A stretch of 32,157 nt of DNA, taken from positions 1 to 32,157 of the forward strand of contig JAJDEV010000233.1 of the NCBI GenBank assembly GCA_029259605.1. The letters are read 5' to 3'. Source of the stretch: Planctomycetota bacterium (GTDB taxonomy: Bacteria > Planctomycetota > UBA1135 > GCA-002686595). Shown here in pieces: positions 15,003 to 23,379 of this stretch (positions are counted from its first letter, which is position 1; each line of letters starts with the position of its first letter). The notes under the pieces are model-generated. The model was not told the DNA's origin. It made no database searches and saw only the letters and a program-made list of their open reading frames with translations. The translations under genes were made by a program, and so were the position numbers.

Positions 15003-15389
15003 TCATTGACCGGCGGGCGGTTGCCACAGCTCGACCTTGTTCCCCTCCGGATCGATGACCCAGGCGAACTTGCCGTGCTCCGACTCATCGATCTTGTCGA
15101 GGACGTTGCAGCCTTCCTCCTCGAGCGCCGCGACGAGCGCGTGAAGGTCGTCGACGCGGTAGTTGATCATGAACGCGGCCGCGCTCGGCGCGAACGCGTC
15201 GTCTCCCTCCGGACCGACGGACCAGACCGTCGTTCCGCCGGTGGGCTTGCCCTCGGCGTCGGTCCACGGGAACGCGGTACCGCCCCACGCCTGCACGTCG
15301 ATGCCGAGGTGGCGCTTGTACCAAGCCTGCAGGAGCGGCGCGTCCTTCGCCTTGAAGAAGACCCCACCGATGCCAGTGACTCGTTTCAT
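15003..15389 (-). CDS. VOC family (glyoxalase/bleomycin-resistance-like) protein
   Basis: A 128-residue single-module VOC protein, the usual length for one with two beta-alpha-beta-beta-beta units. It opens MKRVTGIGGVFFKAKD and closes with the typical DPEGNKVELWQPP block carrying the last metal-ligand glutamate. The middle INYRVDDLHALVAALEEEG is the standard second-unit strand and helix. Members are metal-dependent lyases, dioxygenases or drug-binding proteins, and the activity cannot be told from sequence. The start at 15389 has GGACG upstream. It ends 21 bases before the MOSC gene and may be in the same transcript. Confidence 0.93.
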   Translation of the reverse strand: MKRVTGIGGVFFKAKDAPLLQAWYKRHLGIDVQAWGGTAFPWTDAEGKPTGGTTVWSVGPEGDDAFAPSAAAFMINYRVDDLHALVAALEEEGCNVLDKIDESEHGKFAWVIDPEGNKVELWQPPAGQ

Positions 15390-15505
15390 GGGAACGTCCG
15401 ATGTGTGGTGTTCGAGAAGTGGCGTCGAGTCCGCGGTCGAACGCCGGGGCTCCGGGACAGAGCGCATCTGCGTCGATCTCGGTGAAGGCTCATGAATGAT
15501 CCGGG

Positions 15506-15907
15506 CTAGGCGTCGCCGCCATCCCCGCCGTCGCATTGCACCCGGCGGACGCCGTACGCGTACACGCACGCCACCGTGCCCCAGGTGAGCGCGATCAGCA
15601 CGGTGCTCGCGCCCGCCGTGAGCAAGCCGCGCTTGCCGGAGAGCACGAAGTCCACGTTGACCAGGACGAACTGCGCGGCCCCGACGACGAACGCCGCCTT
15701 GTAGGCGCTGTCCATCTGACGCGCCGCCCAATCGAAGAGCGCGATGGTCAAGAGCACGTAGACGAAGAAGCCGACGGCCGGCGCGACCAAAGGCTCACCC
15801 GCGCTGTCGGCTTCCGCGACGGGGTTGAGGAGGAACAGGACGCCGACGTAGTTGACGACGCCGGAGGCGACGAACGCCGCGAGAATCGCTTGCCAACGCT
15901 TGGTCAT
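15506..15907 (-). CDS. Four-helix membrane protein, unknown function
   Basis: A 133-residue protein with four predicted membrane segments at about 8-28, 44-62, 68-88 and 96-116, and a short Gly/Asp-rich tail (CDGGDGGDA). The start at 15907 is chosen for GGAG at proper distance; an ATG two codons upstream (15913) is equally possible. The helix 1-2 loop (NPVAEADSAGEPLVAPAVG) and the overall size resemble small uncharacterised DUF1761-like membrane proteins, but I cannot confirm this. It is 116 bases upstream of the VOC gene on the same strand. Confidence 0.7.
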   Translation of the reverse strand: MTKRWQAILAAFVASGVVNYVGVLFLLNPVAEADSAGEPLVAPAVGFFVYVLLTIALFDWAARQMDSAYKAAFVVGAAQFVLVNVDFVLSGKRGLLTAGASTVLIALTWGTVACVYAYGVRRVQCDGGDGGDA

Positions 15908-16039
15908 GAACATGCTCCGTCCGACGCTCAGCCGCGCCTGAACGATACCGAAGACGCGGTGCGTGACAAGCGCCACAACGCCGACGGAGCGTCCCGAGCT
16001 CACGCCAACACGAGCTGCACCGCAGCGCCCGATGATCGA

Positions 16040-16405
16040 CTAAAGCTCGGGGTCGGCTGACGAGCGGCCATCGATAGCGTCCTGCAACTCGGGCTCGATC
16101 GGCAGACGCCGGAACATGCGGATGTCCGTCCCGCCCGTGTTCCCGACCGGGACGACGCCGATGGCTGAACCGATCACGCCCAGGAGGATGCGCAGCACTT
16201 GCCCGAGTACCGCCGCGCTTCGCCTGCGCCGAAGTTCGACTCGGCACATCAGCCAATGCGACTGGGCGTGTGGCCAAACGAAGGCTTGGCCGAGGACATG
16301 GGCCCGCTCCAGATGACCAAACGCGCGGTCCAACTGCCCCGCTGCAATCCCTTGCTCGGCTTGGGCGAGCTCCTTGTCGAACGCGACACGCAGCACGCTG
16401 TTCAT
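16040..16405 (-). CDS. DUF3703 family protein
   Basis: A 121-residue protein matching the DUF3703 pattern: an N-terminal amphipathic helix, then GHLERAHVLGQAFVWPHAQSHW, an arginine-rich stretch, GQVLRILLGVIGSAIGVVPVGNTGG, and a C-terminal short proline motif. The function of the family is not known. The ATG at 16405 has no ribosome-binding site; instead TAGAAT ends six bases before it, which suggests a leaderless message (see that entry). It is divergent from the FG-GAP gene, with 184 bases between the two starts. Confidence 0.85.
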   Translation of the reverse strand: MNSVLRVAFDKELAQAEQGIAAGQLDRAFGHLERAHVLGQAFVWPHAQSHWLMCRVELRRRRSAAVLGQVLRILLGVIGSAIGVVPVGNTGGTDIRMFRRLPIEPELQDAIDGRSSADPEL

Positions 16406-16411
16406 CGCTTC

Positions 16412-16417
16412 ATTCTA
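16412..16417 (-). promoter_or_regulatory. -10 box placing the DUF3703 transcript start at its ATG
   Basis: TAGAAT on the minus strand ends exactly six bases before the ATG at 16405, so transcription should begin at or next to the start codon. No ribosome-binding site is present. The same spacing is found before the Lhr helicase gene. No convincing -35 was found. Confidence 0.5.
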
Positions 16418-16589
16418 AGCAGCCCGAGGCCGTGCCGAAGCGCGGCGCCCGGAAGCGGCTTCTACGCGCGACGGCCGCATTCTCGATTCCCGTGTCGTGG
16501 GGCGGCGCGTTTCTGCGGCTGGCTGGGAACCGCGCCTCCGGCCTGGCACGTCGCCGGCGTCGGAACGGTCGACGAACACGGAAACCGCC

Positions 16590-18758
16590 ATGAGAATCGA
16601 GCCCTTCGTCCTTGCCGTGCTGCTCCTGCTTCCGCTCCAAAGCCTGGGTTCGTCTCCGGGCCAGCCCGAGGGCGAGGACGACTCGCTCCTGCGCTGGACC
16701 GACATCGACGGCGACGGGCTCGAGGACGTCGTGACGCGCAACGCCGCGGGCGAGCTCGTCTTGCTGCACAACCTCGGGACCGGTGGCTTCGAGGACGCGA
16801 CCGCGAGCTGGGGACTCGCCGAGCTCGGTCCGGTGCACGCGGCGCAGTGGCTCGAGCTGGGCGGCGACGGGCGTGCGGAGCTCCTCGTGCTCGACGGCGC
16901 GGGGCTCGTGCGACTCTTCCGCAACGCCGGCACGACGCTCGAAGAAGTGAACGGGAACGGTGGGCTCGACCTCGCGTTCGCGGCGCGCGCCGTTCAGACG
17001 GCCGACGTCGACCGCGACGGGCGGCTCGACCTCGTCGTCACGGGCGACGGCGAGCGCCGGCTCTTGCGCAACCTCGGCGAGCTCGCGTTCGAGCCGGTCG
17101 TGTTGCCGCGCGGCCCGGTGACGAACGCCTTCGCCGCAGCGCCGCTCGCCGCGCTCGAAGGAGAGGACGTCGTTCCGCTCACCACCGGCGCAGGCACCGC
17201 GGGCGAGACCGACGACACGGACGAACACGCGGGCACGCGGCGCCCCGTCGCGACCCGCGCCTACGGGCCGCAGCCCGCCGGCGCGATCGAAGTGCCCGGG
17301 ACGACGGTGAGCACGCCCTCCGCATCCATCGACCCGCTCATGATGAGCTCCCCGCTCTGCGCGCCGTCGATCCAAGATCAAGTCTCGGGCGCGTGCATCC
17401 AAGCTGCGTCGACGCCCGCGCTCGGGCGGCTCTTTCCGCTCAGCGCGGAGCTCTTCGTCGACCTCTCCGGCAACGTCGGCATGGGCACGATCGCACCGCT
17501 CGCGCAACTGCACATGTCGGACGCGACCGCGGGCGTGCAACCGTCCGCGCTGCTCGGCGAAGACGTGATCTTCGAAGCGGTCGACGCGGTGCTCGGACTC
17601 TACAGCTGGGGCGGCGGGAGCTGGGGCTCCGCGCTCGCGTTCGGCGAGATGGACGCGAACGGAGTGCTCGAGGACAAGTGGTCGATCGCGCGCACCACCG
17701 ACCTGGCCGGCTCGTCGCTGCGCTTCACGCACGGCACGAACCCGAATTACTCGCTCAACCCCGCGCGCGTCACGCTGGAGGCCGACGGCGGCGTCGGCAT
17801 CGGCACGACGTCGGCGGGTGACGACCGGCTGCGGATCGTCCACTCGGAGAACACCGGATCCGCCGTCGATGCCACGTCGACCGGCGCATCGAACACGCAC
17901 CCGGCGGTCTTCGGCTACCACACCGGCGGCGGGGTCGGCGTGGAGGCGCGGACCCAGTCGGGCGACTACGCGTTCAAGGGCAACGGCATGACGCTGACCA
18001 CGGGCGCCGGCGACTACGCGCTGCGCGCGTCGAACAACGGGGACACGGCCGCGTTCTTCGACGGCGCGGTCCACATCGGCGCGCCCGACGGGCCGTTCTT
18101 CAACGACGTCCCGCGCATCATCATGGACCGCGACCCGACGAGTGGCGCCGGGCGCGCGATCTTCCGCAACGGCGGACAGTTCGTCTCCGACCGGATCCTG
18201 ATCGAGGCGGTCCGGAACGGCGGCTTCGGCTCGGCGATCACCATGCGCAACGGCTCCGGTGTGGCGCTGGTGCTCGACACGGACCACCTCGGCACCGGCA
18301 AGAGCCGCATCACGACGGACGTGCTCGAGATCAGCGGCGGCGCCGACCTCGTCGAGCACTTCGACGCGGGCGAGAACGGCGAAGCGATCGAGCTGGGCAC
18401 GGTGCTCGTCATCGATCCCGAACGTCCCGGTCGCCTGATGGTCGCGGCCGAACCCTACGACCGGCGCGTCGCCGGGATCGTCTCGGGCGCCGGCGGCATC
18501 GAGCCCGGGCTGTCCATGGGACAAGAAGGCGTCGCGTCCGGCGACACCGCCGTCGCGCTCACCGGCCGCGTCTACGTGCGCGCCAGTTGCGAGGCGGGAC
18601 CGATCGTTCCCGGCGACCGCCTGACGACGTCGTCGACCGCGGGCCACGCGATGCGCGTCGCGGATGCGTCGCGCGCCGACGGCGCGGTGCTCGGCAAGGC
18701 GATGACCGCGCTCGACGAAGGGACCGGACTCGTGCTCGTCCTCGTGGGGCTGCAGTAG
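16590..18758 (+). CDS. Exported FG-GAP / tail-fibre-like protein
   Basis: A 722-residue exported protein with a signal peptide (about 1-22). The N-terminal third carries FG-GAP/VCBS-type calcium-loop repeats: DIDGDGLEDVV near 35 and DVDRDGRLDLVV near 145. A second part has the phrases GNVGMGTIAPLAQLHM (about 292) and DGGVGIGTTSAGDDRLRI (about 400), the VGIGT-x-P-x-x-L-H-V signature common before trimeric tail-fibre and S74-chaperone regions. The C-terminal ~130 residues resemble the compact beta domain found at the end of such bacterial proteins (GADLVEHFD, GTVLVIDPERPGRL, VALTGRVYVRASCEAGPIVPGDRL). No autoproteolytic Ser-Lys S74 module was recognised. It is likely a cell-surface fibre. A secreted hydrolase follows 13 bases later. 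Confidence 0.82.
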   Translation: MRIEPFVLAVLLLLPLQSLGSSPGQPEGEDDSLLRWTDIDGDGLEDVVTRNAAGELVLLHNLGTGGFEDATASWGLAELGPVHAAQWLELGGDGRAELLVLDGAGLVRLFRNAGTTLEEVNGNGGLDLAFAARAVQTADVDRDGRLDLVVTGDGERRLLRNLGELAFEPVVLPRGPVTNAFAAAPLAALEGEDVVPLTTGAGTAGETDDTDEHAGTRRPVATRAYGPQPAGAIEVPGTTVSTPSASIDPLMMSSPLCAPSIQDQVSGACIQAASTPALGRLFPLSAELFVDLSGNVGMGTIAPLAQLHMSDATAGVQPSALLGEDVIFEAVDAVLGLYSWGGGSWGSALAFGEMDANGVLEDKWSIARTTDLAGSSLRFTHGTNPNYSLNPARVTLEADGGVGIGTTSAGDDRLRIVHSENTGSAVDATSTGASNTHPAVFGYHTGGGVGVEARTQSGDYAFKGNGMTLTTGAGDYALRASNNGDTAAFFDGAVHIGAPDGPFFNDVPRIIMDRDPTSGAGRAIFRNGGQFVSDRILIEAVRNGGFGSAITMRNGSGVALVLDTDHLGTGKSRITTDVLEISGGADLVEHFDAGENGEAIELGTVLVIDPERPGRLMVAAEPYDRRVAGIVSGAGGIEPGLSMGQEGVASGDTAVALTGRVYVRASCEAGPIVPGDRLTTSSTAGHAMRVADASRADGAVLGKAMTALDEGTGLVLVLVGLQ

Positions 18759-18771
18759 CGAGGAGCTGACG

Positions 18772-20100
18772 ATGCGAACATTCCAACTCCCCGCGCTGCT
18801 CGTCGCTGCATCGATCGCGGCAACTCCCGTGACCGCGCAGGTGCGCGGCGTCCCCGTGCCCGAGTTCGCCGAGTTCGACTCGATCATGCAGAGCTACATG
18901 ACGCTCTGGGGTCTGAACGACGGCGTGCTCGGCATCATGAAGGACGGTGTCATCGTCTACCAACGCGGCTTCGGCGACTGGGAGAACACCCCCATGCGCA
19001 CGGCGAGCGTGGAGAAGCCGCTAACCGCCGCGGCGATTCGTGTGCTCGAGAGCTGGGGCTTTCTGCAGCTCACCGACAAGGCGTTCGCGCTGAACGGCAA
19101 CGGCGGAATCCTGCCCTACCTGCCGTGGCCGCAGCTCAAGGACGAGCGCCTCGCGGACATCACGATCCAGGACCTGATCTCGCACATGGGCGGCTGGGAC
19201 CGCGCCATCAGCTTCGACCCGATGTTCCGCTCCGTGGACATCGCGAACGCGATGGGCGTCCCCGCTCCGGCGAACCGCGTGCTGACGCTGCAGTTCATGC
19301 TCGGGCAAACGCTCGAGTACGACCCGGGCACGACCTACGCCTACTCGAACTTCGGGTACATGGTGCTCGGCATGATCGTCGAGCAGCTGGGCGGCATGCC
19401 GCACGACGAGTTCATCACGAGCTACGTCCTGACCGGCCAGGACTGGATCCCGCGCACCGAAGTCTTCAACGCGACGACGCCCCAGGGCACACAGCACTTC
19501 CGCGAGCCGACCTACTACGGAGGCAACGGCTGCACGAACGTCTACAACGTCGGCGGTCCGACCGTGCCCTGCGCCTACGGCTCCTTCCCGGTCGAGAACT
19601 TCGTCGGGCACGGGCACCTGGTCTCGAGCGCGGCCGCGCTGCTCGAATTCGCGAACCGCTTCGTCGTCTTCGGCCCGAACAGCGGCGCACCGTGGACGAG
19701 CACCACGAGCGCCAGCCACACGGGCGGCATGTCCGGCACGAGCACGATCATGTCGCAACGCGCGGACGACATTCACGTGGTCGTGCTGTTCAACGGCTCG
19801 GACTCGCCGAACGGCGGCTCGCACGCCGCGAACATCGCGAACCTGATCTACGGCAAGATCGACCGGGGCGTCACCTGGCCCACGCGCAGCGTCGACGGCT
19901 TCTGGGTCGACTTCGGCTCCGGCTCATCCGCGATCGGCAGCTACGACAACTCGTTCACCGACGTGGACAACGCGCTCTCCTGGACCGAGGACGGAACGAA
20001 GCTGCGCTTTAAACCGGGGAGCTCGGGCAACTGGTCGGGAACGATCACGCAGCGCGTGCTGATGGACGCACCGCTCGGGACGGCGGTGATCGGCGAGTAA
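18772..20100 (+). CDS. Secreted serine hydrolase, class C beta-lactamase-like
   Basis: A 442-residue protein with a signal peptide (about 1-23) and the three catalytic motifs of the beta-lactamase/D-alanyl-D-alanine carboxypeptidase fold: S79-V-E-K82 (nucleophile and base), Y191-S-N193 and H316-T-G318. Two cysteines (254, 267) may form a disulfide. After about residue 365 there is an extra beta-rich tail (VDGFWVDFGSGSS to the end) that could bind a ligand or the surface. Members include esterases, peptidases and true beta-lactamases, and the substrate cannot be predicted. The start has GAGGAG at good distance. It lies 13 bases after the fibre-like gene and is probably co-transcribed with it. 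Confidence 0.92.
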   Translation: MRTFQLPALLVAASIAATPVTAQVRGVPVPEFAEFDSIMQSYMTLWGLNDGVLGIMKDGVIVYQRGFGDWENTPMRTASVEKPLTAAAIRVLESWGFLQLTDKAFALNGNGGILPYLPWPQLKDERLADITIQDLISHMGGWDRAISFDPMFRSVDIANAMGVPAPANRVLTLQFMLGQTLEYDPGTTYAYSNFGYMVLGMIVEQLGGMPHDEFITSYVLTGQDWIPRTEVFNATTPQGTQHFREPTYYGGNGCTNVYNVGGPTVPCAYGSFPVENFVGHGHLVSSAAALLEFANRFVVFGPNSGAPWTSTTSASHTGGMSGTSTIMSQRADDIHVVVLFNGSDSPNGGSHAANIANLIYGKIDRGVTWPTRSVDGFWVDFGSGSSAIGSYDNSFTDVDNALSWTEDGTKLRFKPGSSGNWSGTITQRVLMDAPLGTAVIGE

Positions 20101-20337
20101 CTCCGCTTCCTTGTGAGCTGACTGCCTCGGTGTTGCTCGACGGCTACGCTGGAAGCGCATTCCGCGCCTCGGCCCGTTCGTAAGTCGAGGTACGGACAGC
20201 CCGCGGGGGCTGAAACACGGTTTGCGCCTTCCTTGGCGGAGCCCTGGGTGGAGGGTTGTCCGCGGACGTCCGACGCAAATCGGCTTCGGTTGCCGCGCGA
20301 GACCCGAACTGCGGCGAGAGGCGCAACACCAATGCAG
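20101..20337. other. Convergent intergenic region, nothing recognised
   Basis: This lies between the serine hydrolase (+) and the interrupted GNAT gene (-). Related words GTTTGCGCC (about 20219) and GGCGCAAC (about 20318) are inverted but far apart. No gene, and no terminator with a T-run, was seen. Confidence 0.4.
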
Positions 20338-21042
20338 TCAGTTCCTGTTGCCTAGAAGCTCGGGCTGTTCCGCGCCCGGCGCCAGCCACTCGTAGACGAG
20401 CGTGATGGAGTCCGACTCTTTCCGATGCTCGACGAGCGACATCCCCGCCTTGGTGAGCACGCGCTGCGAGGCCAGGTGCTCCGGATCCACGGTGGCGATG
20501 ATGCGCCGCAGCCCGTGCTGTGACGCACCGTAGGCCAGGAGCGCCGGGACCGCCTCGCTCGCCAGGCCCTGCCCCCAGTGCGAACGGAGGAACGCGTACT
20601 TGATCTCGGCTTCAGGCTGCCCGCCCGGATGCACGAGACCACCGAAGCCGACGACTTGGCCTAGCAGGCTGTGGCGAAAGTGCTTCGCCCGCAGAGCGTC
20701 GGCATCCGCTCCGGGTTGGTCTCCGGAAACGTAGGTGAATCGGTGGATTCGGCGAGGCTTTCGGGGGCCAAGCCGGAGTGGAGGACGGCGTTCTGTGGGT
20801 GAATGACTTTTGCCACAGTCTGCTAGGTCGCGCTCGACCAGAGCGAACATGCCGTAGCCCCGCGTCGCATAGTTGGCCTGGGTGATCCTGTACCACTCCT
20901 CGCACTCCGCGTGCGTGATCGGTAGACCGTCGCCGACGAAGCGCATGCCCACGGGATCCGAGTAGACCGCGTAGAGCGCCGCGAAGTCCTCCGGGATCCA
21001 TCGCCTGCAGAGGAGGCGCTCGGACTCGAAGACCGTCTTCAC
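20338..21042 (-). CDS. GNAT acetyltransferase (RimJ-like) carrying an in-frame insertion
   Basis: A 234-residue protein of the RimJ/RimL-type GNAT family, which transfers acetyl from acetyl-CoA to an amine. It opens VFESERLLCRRWIPEDFAAL, and the C-terminal half holds the typical HWGQGLASEAVPALLAY (acetyl-CoA pyrophosphate loop) and ATVDPEHLASQRVLTKAGM. Between ALVERDL and GQVVGFGGL there are 54 foreign residues, exactly matching a 162-bp miniature element (see that entry); removing them restores a normal ~180-residue GNAT. The insert falls between core strands ahead of the acetyl-CoA site, so activity may be impaired. The start is GTG at 21042, overlapping the stop of the SRPBCC gene as GTGA. 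The frame has no stops, so expression of a longer protein is possible. Confidence 0.85.
   Translation of the reverse strand: MKTVFESERLLCRRWIPEDFAALYAVYSDPVGMRFVGDGLPITHAECEEWYRITQANYATRGYGMFALVERDLADCGKSHSPTERRPPLRLGPRKPRRIHRFTYVSGDQPGADADALRAKHFRHSLLGQVVGFGGLVHPGGQPEAEIKYAFLRSHWGQGLASEAVPALLAYGASQHGLRRIIATVDPEHLASQRVLTKAGMSLVEHRKESDSITLVYEWLAPGAEQPELLGNRN
20661..20826. mobile_element. Miniature inverted-repeat element (MITE) inside GNAT gene
   Basis: The ends are inverted repeats: CTAGCAG-G-CTGTGGC-G-AAAGT on the left (20661-20681) and the same with A at the two variable positions on the right, 19 of 21 matching. CTAG flanks both ends and is either the target duplication (4 bp) or part of the repeat, with TA as a 2-bp duplication. 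Removing one CTAG plus the interior (162 bp) rejoins the host gene perfectly. There is no transposase. The parental family is unknown. Confidence 0.82.
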
Positions 21043-21491
21043 GATCGTGCGTGCGCGACGTGGCCCTCGGCGGCGAGCCCCTCACACCTCGCCTTCAACC
21101 CCGCGTTCTCCCGCTCCAACGCCTTGCGCACGCTCATGCGGATCAGCGGCCAGAACAGCGTGGCGACGGGGCCGTGGAACTCGACGCGTAGCACGTTGCG
21201 CGTCCCGGTGCCCGACGACTCGAGTTCGTGCGTCGCGACCATGTGCAGGCCGCGCACGCGCGTCTCCCAGGTGAAACGCTCGCCTTCGACGAGCGACGTC
21301 ACGCACCAGTCGGCGGCGGGAAGTCCGGGCTGTCGGATGCGCGCGACGCTGCCGACGCCGAACGGCCCCTCGCCCGTGCGCGCGACGTCCGTCACCGTCG
21401 GCGTCCAATCCGGCCAACGCTCGACGTCGACCGTCACGCTCCACACGAGCGGCCTCGGCGCATCGATGCGGGTTTCGTGTTCGACCTTCAT
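21039..21491 (-). CDS. SRPBCC family protein
   Basis: A 150-residue START/polyketide-cyclase-like protein of normal length. It opens MKVEHETRIDAPRPLVWSVTVDVERWPDWTPTV, the standard first strand and helix of the family, and continues with FGVGSVARIRQPGLPAADW, FTWETRVRGLHMVATHELE and a long final helix. Such proteins bind hydrophobic ligands in a deep cavity. The start at 21491 lacks a clear ribosome-binding site. The stop overlaps the GTG of the GNAT gene (GTGA), so the two are translationally coupled. The ligand is unknown. Confidence 0.9.
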   Translation of the reverse strand: MKVEHETRIDAPRPLVWSVTVDVERWPDWTPTVTDVARTGEGPFGVGSVARIRQPGLPAADWCVTSLVEGERFTWETRVRGLHMVATHELESSGTGTRNVLRVEFHGPVATLFWPLIRMSVRKALERENAGLKARCEGLAAEGHVAHARS

Positions 21492-21531
21492 GCGGGAGCG
21501 ACCGTCGAGCGGGCCAGACGCCGTGCGCGCG

Positions 21532-21903
21532 TCAGCCACCCAGTTCGAGAGTGTAGCGATGCCCGGTCTCGTCCTGCTCGATCCGCATGGAGCCGGCGAT
21601 CTCGCTGAGTTCGCCGCGGCCGGAGCCCGCGAGGATCGTGACGCGCAACGACTGCATCGTCGGATCCATGCGTCCCTCGTGGAGCAGGGTGAAGCCGCCG
21701 GTCTTGCCGTGCAACGCACCGGAGACCTCCTCGATCGCGTAGTAGACGGCGGCGCCCGCGTCGGTGCGCTTGCTGATCATCTGGCCGGCGCCGGACCCGA
21801 CGAGGTCGCCGGTGTACGTCTTCTGGATCCGCATCCGTCCCGCCGGTGCTTCGCCATCGTCCTCGGGGGTCAACTGCACTTCGAACGATCCACTCGCGGA
21901 CAT
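21532..21903 (-). CDS. DUF3224 family protein
   Basis: A 123-residue protein matching the DUF3224 pattern: GSFEVQLTPEDD, then RIQKTYTGDLVGSGAGQMI, VYYAIEEVSGALHGKTGGFTL and VTILAGSGRGELSEIAGSMRI. The family forms a small beta-barrel of unknown role. The start at 21903 has a strong GGAGGAGA ribosome-binding site. It ends 40 bases before the SRPBCC start on the same strand and is likely co-transcribed with it. Confidence 0.9.
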   Translation of the reverse strand: MSASGSFEVQLTPEDDGEAPAGRMRIQKTYTGDLVGSGAGQMISKRTDAGAAVYYAIEEVSGALHGKTGGFTLLHEGRMDPTMQSLRVTILAGSGRGELSEIAGSMRIEQDETGHRYTLELGG

Positions 21904-22022
21904 CACGATCTCCTCCTCCCGATTCCGAACGAAGAGCCGGCCTCGGCTCGCTGCGACAGGGCGGCGCGGGAGCATCCTACCGAATCGTCGCGAACCGTGA
22001 GCGATCGAGCACGCGCCGCGCG

Positions 22023-22703
22023 TCAGTCCAAGACCAGCTCGGCCGGGACGTCCGCCGACGTGAACGGGCCGAAGAGTTGTTGGCGCCCGCTGCGCCACTG
22101 CCTTCCGCGGCCCGCGCCGGACGGCCGCTCGACCAGGAAGTAGATCGCGCGAGCGTCGTGGGGCAACAGCCACGCGACGTCGCGCTCGGACGCGAGTTCC
22201 GGGAACTGCCTCGATCCCAGGGACACGGGCTCGCCGCTCGGACCGACCGGAGGCGGGCCGAAGAACATGCCCGCTCGCACGACGGCGGGCGCTTCGCCGT
22301 CCGCCGCGCGCACCACGAGGCGATGCTCCTTCAACCGATCGCGCAGGTCGATCACCCCGACGTCGATACGGCCCACCCGATCGGCGTCGGGGAGGTCCGC
22401 GGCGTCGATCCGGTGCACGTCGGGGCCTGCGGTCACGGTGAGACTCGACGGGACTTCGCGTAGCGTGACGTCGAAGCGTCCGCGCTCGTCGAGCACCGCC
22501 CACGCCACGGGCCCCGCGCTCTCCGATGCGCGGATCAGCACTTCGACTCCGCGGTTGCCCGTTCCGCTGGGCAACAACAGTTGTCCGACCAAGGTCCGCG
22601 CGAACGGTGCGGCGGGTCGAACGCGTTCGGGACTCCCGCTGCACGCGACCAGCGCCGTCGACGTCACGATCGCAACGACGAGAATGGCGGTCAGAAGCTT
22701 CAT
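22023..22703 (-). CDS. Lipoprotein with a carboxypeptidase-regulatory-like N-terminal part
   Basis: A 226-residue predicted lipoprotein: MKLLTAILVVAIVTSTALVAC has a lipobox LVAC, so acylation at Cys21 is likely. Residues about 36-95 (GQLLLPSGTGNRGVEVLIRA followed by WAVLDERGRFDVTL) resemble one carboxypeptidase regulatory-like module; the rest is beta-rich with no recognised domain. It overlaps the stop of the GNAT gene upstream as ATGA, so the two are coupled. The function is unknown. Confidence 0.75.
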   Translation of the reverse strand: MKLLTAILVVAIVTSTALVACSGSPERVRPAAPFARTLVGQLLLPSGTGNRGVEVLIRASESAGPVAWAVLDERGRFDVTLREVPSSLTVTAGPDVHRIDAADLPDADRVGRIDVGVIDLRDRLKEHRLVVRAADGEAPAVVRAGMFFGPPPVGPSGEPVSLGSRQFPELASERDVAWLLPHDARAIYFLVERPSGAGRGRQWRSGRQQLFGPFTSADVPAELVLD

Positions 22704-23209
22704 CGAACCAAATCCTTCCACATGTGGAGCTTGGCCCGGTACCCGCTCGGCGTGAGGATCGCCATGGGCTCGGCGCCGAACGACGTGAACCCGAACGACG
22801 TGTAGAGCGCGATGGCCGGCGCGTTGCCTTCCGTGACGGTGAGGATCATCGTTCGCGCGCCGTCGCGCGCCAACGCGTACTCGGTCGCGGCTTCGAGCAA
22901 CGCCTTGCCGACGCCGGCGCCGCGGCGCTGCGGTTGGACGAACATGCCGATGAGCCGCACCCGGTGCTTGGTCTTCGGCCGGCGCGAGAACTCGAGCGCG
23001 GCGGTCCCGACGAGCTCGCTCCCGACGAACGCACCGAACGCCGCCCGATCGAGACGCGGCCCTCCGATGCGCTCGATCCACCACGACTCGGGCTCGGCGG
23101 CGCGCTCGTCCGCCGTCGACGTGAACGCGTCCGCGTCGTGCGCGTACGCTTGTAGCATCAAGCTCCGATACTGCGCGGCGTCGCGTGCGGTCAGGGGGGC
23201 GAGGTGCAT
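22700..23209 (-). CDS. GNAT family N-acetyltransferase
   Basis: A 169-residue GNAT protein of standard length. The acetyl-CoA binding motif is clear: GMFVQPQRRGAGVGKALLEAA (R/Q-x-x-G-x-G type, about 108-128), followed by ILTVTEGNAPAIALYTSFGF, the usual motif B with the tyrosine. The first part (MHLAPLTARDAAQYRSLML) is typical. The substrate is unknown. The ATG at 23209 follows a GTTGGAA core-like half site by about ten bases, so the gene may once have been a mobile cassette. It is coupled to the lipoprotein gene downstream. Confidence 0.93.
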   Translation of the reverse strand: MHLAPLTARDAAQYRSLMLQAYAHDADAFTSTADERAAEPESWWIERIGGPRLDRAAFGAFVGSELVGTAALEFSRRPKTKHRVRLIGMFVQPQRRGAGVGKALLEAATEYALARDGARTMILTVTEGNAPAIALYTSFGFTSFGAEPMAILTPSGYRAKLHMWKDLVR

Positions 23210-23220
23210 GGCGCTCTGTA

Positions 23221-23255
23221 TTCCAACGCCGCGGCGATCAGCGGCGGAGTTCCGT
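23221..23255 (-). other. Partial attC-like half site
   Basis: The plus strand CCAACGCC-GCGGCGATCAGCGGCGG closely resembles the left half of the attC-like site at 26074. The minus strand ends in GTTGGAA just before the GNAT gene. It is too short for a full attC and is probably a remnant. Confidence 0.35.
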
Positions 23256-23332
23256 CTTCTGGGCGACCTCGAGGCCTGCGAGTCGCGCGACGATCAAGTG
23301 TCGGGTCATGACGTGTGCTTGCACCGCTCGCG

Positions 23333-23379
23333 AGGGAACGCGTTGCCGACCAGCGGACCGTTGGAGCGGCATGCTATGC
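23333..23379 (-). other. Degenerate attC-like site
   Basis: This 47-bp imperfect palindrome is homologous to the site at 26074 (shared GTTGCCGA-CAGCGG, TTGGAGCGGC and TATGCGATCCA), with GCATAGC on the minus strand as the inverse core. It follows the decayed gene copy, and the gene's original TAG stop lies inside the inverse core. The right-hand core (GTTCCCT) is degenerate. Confidence 0.45.

Noticed and set aside
16410..18887. Minus-strand open frame of 825 codons opposite the FG-GAP/fibre gene
   Set aside because: A shadow frame of Arg/Val/Asp-rich low complexity; the plus strand has a signal peptide, calcium loops and a VGIGT signature.
20210..20335. Inverted GTTTGCGCC / GGCGCAAC words as a further attC site
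   Set aside because: The orientation is the reverse of an attC (AAC must precede GTT) and the arms are about 100 bases apart.
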